From: Pterobdella sp. o SKG-2022
Lineage: Eukaryota > Annelida > Clitellata > Hirudinida > Piscicolidae
Assembly: GCA_964035795.1 (NCBI GenBank)
Contig: OZ038324.1
Location: 10,698,251-10,762,250 of the forward strand
Direction of reading: 5' to 3'
Length of the DNA stretch: 64,000 bases
The notes under the pieces are model-generated. The model saw nothing but the letters and a program-made list of their open reading frames with translations. It was not told the DNA's origin and ran no database searches. This document shows positions 49,201-64,000 of the stretch, piece by piece. Made by a program: the position numbers and the translations under genes. Each line of letters opens with the position of its first letter. Positions within the stretch are counted from its first letter, which is position 1.

Positions 49201-49969
49201 CCTCTGCTACCGAGAGAATGTTGTCAAACATTGTTGTAGGACTTGTAGGTACTTCAAAGACAGTCAGAAAGCAGGTGAAACTTCCTGCATACATGGTTTG
49301 TGGGCTTGAAAGCTAGCATACCTCCTTCCACAGACTGCATCTACGGTAGCCGCCTGAGAGAGGACGAATGCAGGTTTGGCAACTGTAGAAATCCGAGTTT
49401 CAAGAGAGATTGTTGTGAGCAGTGTGCTCGCATCGATACTGACGGGTGCTCTCAAGTGCAGGTATAATGAAGTCTTTTTCTGCTCAAATTCTTTGATTAC
49501 AGGTTAAAAAATGGACTCTTCAGATGGAGTACTGTTCTAGGATCGAAGCAGTGGCCTGTTACAACGAAGATGTTCAAAAGTTGTGCTGCAAGACTTGCAA
49601 AAAATTCAAAAGAAACATTCACAGTGAGCTCACATTTTTCAAATTTCAGTGAGATAGAAAACTGAAGCACCTTAACAACCAATCACACACCATCTCATCA
49701 CCCCCAACAACCAATCACACACCACCTTATCACCCCCAACAACCAATCACACACCATCTTCTTACCCCCGACAACCAATCATACACCCCCTTATCACTTC
49801 CAACAACCAATCACACACCATCTTAACCCCCCAACAACCAATCACACACCACTTTATAGACTGCTCATACGGAGACAGAGTAACATGGTGCAAAAGTTCG
49901 ATACAAGAAGACCCGGAGTTTTGTGATGACTCAGTGAAACATTACTGTTGTGAGAGTTGTAGTTTGTGA
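46283..49969 (+). CDS. ADAMTS-like zinc metalloprotease without thrombospondin repeats
   Basis: Seventeen exons, all phases consistent, 656 residues: 46283-46337, 46438-46583, 46658-46732, 46833-47001, 47091-47205, 47308-47383, 47447-47524, 47794-47915, 48020-48148, 48331-48434, 48505-48562, 48638-48782, 48843-49014, 49107-49274, 49334-49461, 49503-49623, 49860-49969. A signal peptide (MLKLFLFLFSLLCQLKA) and a prodomain are followed by a reprolysin domain starting about LTIEVMLIIDHSTY. The zinc motif HELGHVMGSYHD is complete and is split by an intron. An ADAMTS-type cysteine-rich disintegrin-like block follows (CKHLVCY, then GTSCGNRQWCQRGVCV). The tail has four small modules with a C..C..CC..C pattern (e.g. 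NVVKHCCRTC, FKRDCCEQC, VQKLCCKTC, VKHYCCESC), PLAC-like. No TSP1 repeat is present. It is likely a secreted matrix-remodelling protease; the substrate is unknown. Confidence 0.9.
47560..47762 (+). repeat. 36-bp minisatellite in a metalloprotease intron
   Basis: Six units of CAAGCTCTTGTACTCCCCAC plus AAATACCACCCCATTT fill most of the 269-nt intron 47,525-47,793. Open frames on both strands are repeat shadows. Confidence 0.92.
49668..49859 (+). repeat. 33-bp minisatellite abutting a metalloprotease 3' splice site
   Basis: Six units of CCAACAACCAATCACACACC plus ATCTTATCACCCC. The last unit ends CACACCACTTTATAG, the acceptor of the final exon. Confidence 0.92.
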
Positions 49970-49997
49970 GTGTGGAGGTGTATGTGTGTGTGATGTA

Positions 49998-59358
<9,361 letters not shown>

Positions 59359-59813
59359 TTGAAATGTTTTTTTAAGTTAAAATGAACTTTTAAATATTTT
59401 GAACGTATAGGAAACCTTTTATGAACTCGGAGGCACTATCAATCACATCAACCATTTCACGTAACTTTGTCCATCATCCAAGCCAGAATCCTTGCTTTAC
59501 ATGAAACTTGTGTGAACAATTAAGCAAATAATGAAATAAATCGATGTGCCATTTTTGTTTACACATGTATATTAAGAAGACTTTATATCTATATAGGTAG
59601 GTGAGATACTATTTAAAGCTTAATCAAAGTTTATTTTTAGCTGAACTTTTGATATATTTGATTTAAAATATTTTTAATAAAAATAAATAGTTCAAATTTT
59701 TTAAGCTTATGCACCGCCATTTTTAACTTTTTTATAACATAAAAATTAGAGAAATTGAAACAATTGAAAGCATCGACTGAAAGAAAAAATAAAAATTTTT
59801 ATTATAAAATTTG

Positions 59814-59885
<72 letters not shown>

Positions 59886-60001
59886 TTTTACTTTTAAAAT
59901 GTTTCTATGATCTCATTTAAATTAAGTGGTATTATTTACTGATTTTTATTTTTATGAAGCAGTTGAGAGAATTTCATTGACAAATTTTAAGAATTGAAAT
60001 A
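59359..60001. promoter_or_regulatory. Divergent intergenic region, CDC14 / RPAIN, with (TA)n tract
   Basis: 643 bp between the divergent start codons. It includes a 65-bp TA microsatellite (about 59,817-59,881) and AT-rich DNA. It likely contains both promoters; no specific element is recognisable. Confidence 0.5.
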
Positions 60002-63000
60002 ATGTCTTGGAGGGAGTCAACAGTTTGCAAATCGCCTATAGAGTTGAAGCGTCAAAAAATGTACAAAATGTCCACCCCACCGTGGAAGGAGACCTACAGA
60101 AAAGTATTTCGAATACATATTGATTTTCCAAGATTTTTGTTTAAGTAAGCACCAAATATTAAAACTTACAAAGAAATGCAAAGAGAGGTTGGCGGAGAGT
60201 AGACGGAGTTTGTTGCAACAGTTGAGAATGGGGGGAGGAAAAATGGTTGCTACTTCTGTCGAGCAGGTTTTTCAAGGAAATTCAGTATTTTTTTGCAATT
60301 TCAAAATTGGAAATTTTTAAAGTAATTTTTATAGATAAATCATTTTGGATCTAAACTCATTGAAGGTATTAACTGATGAGTTCAAGCAACTACAAACATC
60401 CAACGAGAACTTATCTCAGGTTTGCATCTTGTTCATCAAGATTTGTTTATTTAGGTTTTTTTGTAATATCTTGACAGAATAACATTCATTCTTGTTCACA
60501 TATATTTTCATCGGGAAATAAAGTAAATGTATAACAAAAAGCAATGTTAGCACTATCATAAGAAAAGAGAATGAAACATCATGACAATATTTAAGAGAAT
60601 GACTCAATCAAGTTGCGTTACAGGAGGAAAACATGGACGACCTGCTAGAGATGCTCGAGGGGGTGAGACAGGAGTTGATTAGGGAAGGTAGTTACAGTTT
60701 TTAGCATTCAAGTTTTATATTAAGTTTGTTTGTCTATTTTAGGGCTCAAATCCAATCATTGGATATATATTTATTTATTTAGTTAGGGTTTATGCAAGAA
60801 AATCAAATTTATTCAATTTTTTTTTTATGAACCTGTGGTAGGCTGCCCTTCAGCTTCCAGCGTTTTTTGTTTTGAGCTAGTTCAATTGCTTCGTTGAGTG
60901 TGAGCTTATGGCTTTTTAGGTTTTTTATGACGGTTGTTAGGAGAATGGTGCTTGGTGTTCCTCTTTTTGTGTTTTTTTAAGTGAAGCATTTCTTTGTAGC
61001 TTTTTACCAGAACTTGGTCATTCATTCAAAGAATGCTGCCTTACATCTGCCAGCATCTTTTTGCCACAATTTGAGACGCTGTTTTTGCCAGAGTGTATAC
61101 TGTTTCTGTGGACATTTGGTTGGATCAGAAGATACTGTAGGCTTGTCAGACCAATTTTTTTGTCAAGAATTCATTGTTTGTTTCATTCTTTTGTCCATTT
61201 CCCAAGAAGATAATACTTTGCACATATGCACTGTATATTGTCCATTTCCCAAGAAGATAATACTTTGCACATATGCACTGTATATTGTCCATTTCCCAAG
61301 AAGATAATACTTTGCACATATGCACTGTATATTGTCCATTTCCCAAGAAGATAATACTTTGCACATATGCACTGTATATTGTCCATTTCCCAAGAAGATA
61401 ATACTTTGCACATATGCACTGTATATTGTCCATTTCCCAAGAAGATAATACTTTGCACATATGCACTGTATATTGTCCATTTCCCAAGAAGATAATACTT
61501 TGCACATATGCACTGTATATTGTCCATTTCCCAAGAAGATAATACTTTGCACGTATGCACTGTATATTGTCCATTTCCCAAGAAGATAATACTTTGCACA
61601 TATGCACTGTATATTGTCCATTTCCCAAGAAAATAATATTTTGCACATATGCACTGTATATTGTCCATTTCCCAAGAGCATAATACTTTGCACTGTATAT
61701 CGTCATCTTTTTTTGAAACCTTGGAATGCGAAATCTTACATAGCTTCGCCATTGAGAGCATATTGCTTTTGCCATATATAACTTAAGAGTCCACACCACT
61801 TCTATTGACCTCCCTTTTCTGTAGAATGCTTGGCTGGATGAAATTTTATTTTCTTTTGCAGGCCTTATTCTCTCTAAAGTGATGGTTGATATTATTTTTC
61901 TTATTATTGATAGGAGTATAATTGGTCTTGTGTTGTTGCCAATCATTTGGTTTGTTGGTTTTTTGAATCGGTATTAAAATGTCAAGTCCTAGTTGATGTA
62001 GGAGGTTATTGTTTATTATATCATTCAAAATGTCAGTGAGTTGTTTTGTTGATGCTCTGAAGAGTCAAAAATATCTCCTGGAAGGACCGCCTATCAAATG
62101 CTCAGCTATACAGTCAAATTCCAAAGTTGTCTAACATAATCAAAAGAAGACGGTTAGCGCTTGCTGAACATGTAGCTCGGCACAATGAGTCTGCAAAAAC
62201 TGTTGTTTTGAACGCCGGAAGAGTGTCATAGAAGAGGTCGTCCAAGTATAACACTGAAAGACGTACTTCAAAAAGACACAGGGCTTACTTTTAATGAATT
62301 ACGTACTGCTATGGCTGATAGACAGGTATGGAGACAAAATTACGTCATGTCACTGAAATGAAGACCGGAGGCACTACCTTTACTACTATATTGAGTCTTT
62401 TCATTATTTCTGCTACCAATTTATCATAACCTGATGACTTGTTGTTCTTGAGTTTGTTCATAGCCCCAGGACTTCTTTGTTTGTGATGTTGACTTTAATT
62501 GAGGTTCTTGATGGATTTTCCAATGAAGATTTAATTTTAATTTTTTTTTGGTAAAATTTGGTCAGACCTTGTTGTGTGTAGAGTGGTGGAGTTTTTGTGA
62601 GTATATTGTCACTTGTTTTATGGTTGTACATTCTTGTCTTGTAACTGCTATTTCCATATTCTATACATTTTTTTTCTGTAATTTTCAATCAATCAAATCT
62701 TTTTATAGCTCGTTTTCCTTTATGAAGGGTTGGGCTTTTTTGAAAGTTCTATCTCGAAGTCAGCCTTTCCATTCAGAGCGATCGAGTGGATCTGCACAAA
62801 CCATGTCTAGTTTTCTTTTATCATTCAAAGTGTTATATTGGATCATGAATATAATAGAAACAAACTAAGGTTTATTGAGAAACTTAATACAGTGTTTGCT
62901 TCTATTATATTGATTTCCGGCTATTTACGTCAACATTATGGATCATAAATATTATTCACTTTCTCAACCTTAGAACAACAAGAATTGGAGAAGTTGGCAG

Positions 63001-63745
63001 GAGAGGAAAAGTGGATGAAGATAGATGAGATTGATGATTGGTTAAACAATTCAGCCAATCAGGAGTTTGAAGAAAGTCAAAACTGTATATTATGCCCCAT
63101 TTGTTTCAAGTAAACATTTTTACTCTTATTATTTCCCAGTTTTTTAGGCAAAAACACTTTGTGAACAATTAGCCTCAAAATTTTGAATCATAAAAACGAC
63201 AATTTTTAAATATTTTATTTTGACGATGTTATTCGACAACTTTTTGACGTTCAACATAACTTTTATCACTACTTTCCTCAGCACCAACGAATACATAATG
63301 TTCACTATAGGAACAACTTGACCATATGCCTGAATGTGTTGCATTGCAGATGTGGATTGAGAATTGACACTGAGGTTTGATGCAGTTCGTTTCTTAACTT
63401 TGTTTTCTTTATGTCGCTTATTTGTCAGGAATTGTTTTAGTTAATGAAGTTTTTGAAATACACACACAAAGTTACACTTCCATAATTGTCACCCAGCAAG
63501 ATGCACTGACGTTGCAAATGGTAAAGGCCTCATTGGAAGAGAGCACAATGCAACACTCCTCACAGTGCTCTCACCCACCTTCCTTCTCTGTCTTCCAGCA
63601 GCTGTCTCTTTCTAACCTCCTCATGTCATGCAAGGTTTGTGCATTCAAGCTTATTTGATTTATTTCTATGTTTTATTTTAATTTTTGATTGTTAAATGTG
63701 GAAATTTTCCTACAGGCATGTGATTTTCTGTATATCATTGTGTAA
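60002..63745 (+). CDS. RPAIN: RPA-interacting protein (RPAIN/RIP)
   Basis: RPAIN binds replication protein A and helps its nuclear import. Exons: 60002-60103, 60174-60266, 60366-60419, 60624-60687, 62974-63109, 63350-63374, 63429-63634, 63716-63745. Segments match the family in order: STPPWKETYRK; CKERLAESRRSLLQQLR; EEWN-like acidic helix MDDLLEMLEGVRQELI; a zinc-finger start CPICFKCGLRI; MVKASLEESTMQHSSQC; and the closing LLMSCKACDFLYIIV. The total length leaves one phase unresolved: exon 6 ends in phase 0 (ACT GAG then GT), while exon 7 reads correctly only after one leftover base. A base error, a non-canonical site or a missed micro-exon could explain this. The 2.3 kb intron 60,688-62,973 carries repeats and LINE fragments. 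Confidence 0.85.
61190..61690. repeat. 47-bp minisatellite, about 11 units, in an RPAIN intron
   Basis: The unit is TTTGCACATATGCACTGTAT plus ATTGTCCATTTCCCAAGAAGATAATAC. Copies are nearly identical except at the right end, so the array is young. All three minus-strand frames are open through it. Confidence 0.97.
61691..62370. mobile_element. Two LINE fragments in opposite orientation
   Basis: The minus strand at 61,690-61,946 reads RPIILLSIIRKIISTITLER and FYRKGRSIEVVW, an RT finger/palm fragment. The plus strand at about 62,130-62,361 reads RRRLALAEHVARHNESAKT, then RPSITLKDVLQKDTGL, ending in a stop, which is the C-terminal tail typical of animal LINEs. They face each other tail to front and may be one inverted element. 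Both are inactive. Confidence 0.7.
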
Positions 63746-64000
63746 CACTTCTCTCATTTTTAGGATAATTTTTGAACATTCATTTTACGCTTCCAACTGA
63801 ACTGCTTTTATAGAACACTTTCAAAAGTTATTTTCAATAATAAAAAAAAGGATCATTAAATTATCAAGTGAAATATTAGGATTTTTTTTTCAAAATGTCT
63901 TGTCATTTCAACGAATTTTGCGTATGAAATGAATACAAAGTTTTGCCCCGAGCACAACATTTCGACCATGTTTACATGCTAAAGATGCACAAACGACCAC
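63746..64000. other. RPAIN 3' flank
   Basis: AT-rich. AATAATAAAAAAAAGG near 63,836 could serve as a polyadenylation region. Nothing else is recognised before the window ends. Confidence 0.5.

Noticed and set aside
61190..61690. CRISPR array (regular repeats here, at 39,830 and at 54,000)
   Set aside because: Units are contiguous, without unique spacers, in a eukaryotic intron; these are minisatellites.
61146..61946. 266-residue minus-strand frame with repeated LGNGQYTVHMCKVLSSWEMD
   Set aside because: It joins a LINE RT fragment to the 47-bp minisatellite; no gene context. It is kept only as a curiosity in the findings.

Overview
The window is nuclear DNA of an invertebrate animal. Every protein gene is split by short introns (about 45 to 300 nt, with GT..AG ends), the DNA is AT-rich, and the gene set is metazoan: peptide-amidation lyase, repulsive guidance molecule (RGM), PHACTR, an ADAMTS-like metalloprotease and C-type lectins. 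I cannot name the phylum from sequence alone. Nothing indicates bacteria, a plasmid or an organelle. I assembled gene models by hand from open frames, splice signals and phase. A gene entry gives its span, and its exons are in the evidence.

Layout. 1-4,030: composite dead LINE with a TG tail. 4,847-7,068 (+): complete secreted PAL. 7,433-10,497 (-): RGM, 5' exon not found. 10,500-17,439: gene-poor, repeat-rich. 17,440-18,397 (-): MEAF6. 18,655-24,704 (+): DNA polymerase delta catalytic subunit, 25 exons. 25,351-34,139 (+): PHACTR, 14 exons, with a 3.2 kb LINE in one intron. 35,229-37,350 (-): CUB/trypsin protease. 38,362-44,345 (-): three tandem PAN/C-type lectin genes, only the middle one intact. 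45,183-45,783 (+): truncated duplicate of the next gene. 46,283-49,969 (+): ADAMTS-like metalloprotease, 17 exons. 50,693-59,358 (-): CDC14 phosphatase, with a 3.8 kb LINE in one intron. 60,002-63,745 (+): RPA-interacting protein.

How the genes relate. This is an ordinary eukaryotic neighbourhood, not an operon. MEAF6/POLD1 and CDC14/RPAIN are head-to-head pairs of nuclear housekeeping genes that probably share promoter regions (257 bp and 643 bp between start codons). POLD1 and RPAIN act in replication, CDC14 in late cell cycle and MEAF6 in histone acetylation. PAL, RGM, the protease, lectins and metalloprotease are secreted or surface proteins.

Most unusual observation. Many introns carry tandem-repeat arrays whose period is in register with a splice site or stop codon. 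In the protease, POLD1 and CDC14 (twice) the first unit begins at, or runs across, the real 5' splice site, so each later unit carries a copy of that donor. In the lectins the unit contains the last codons and the stop codon. In RGM and the metalloprotease the last unit runs into the 3' splice site. One protease intron is essentially nothing but five 25-bp units. This suggests that local tandem duplication at exon edges has built or lengthened introns here.
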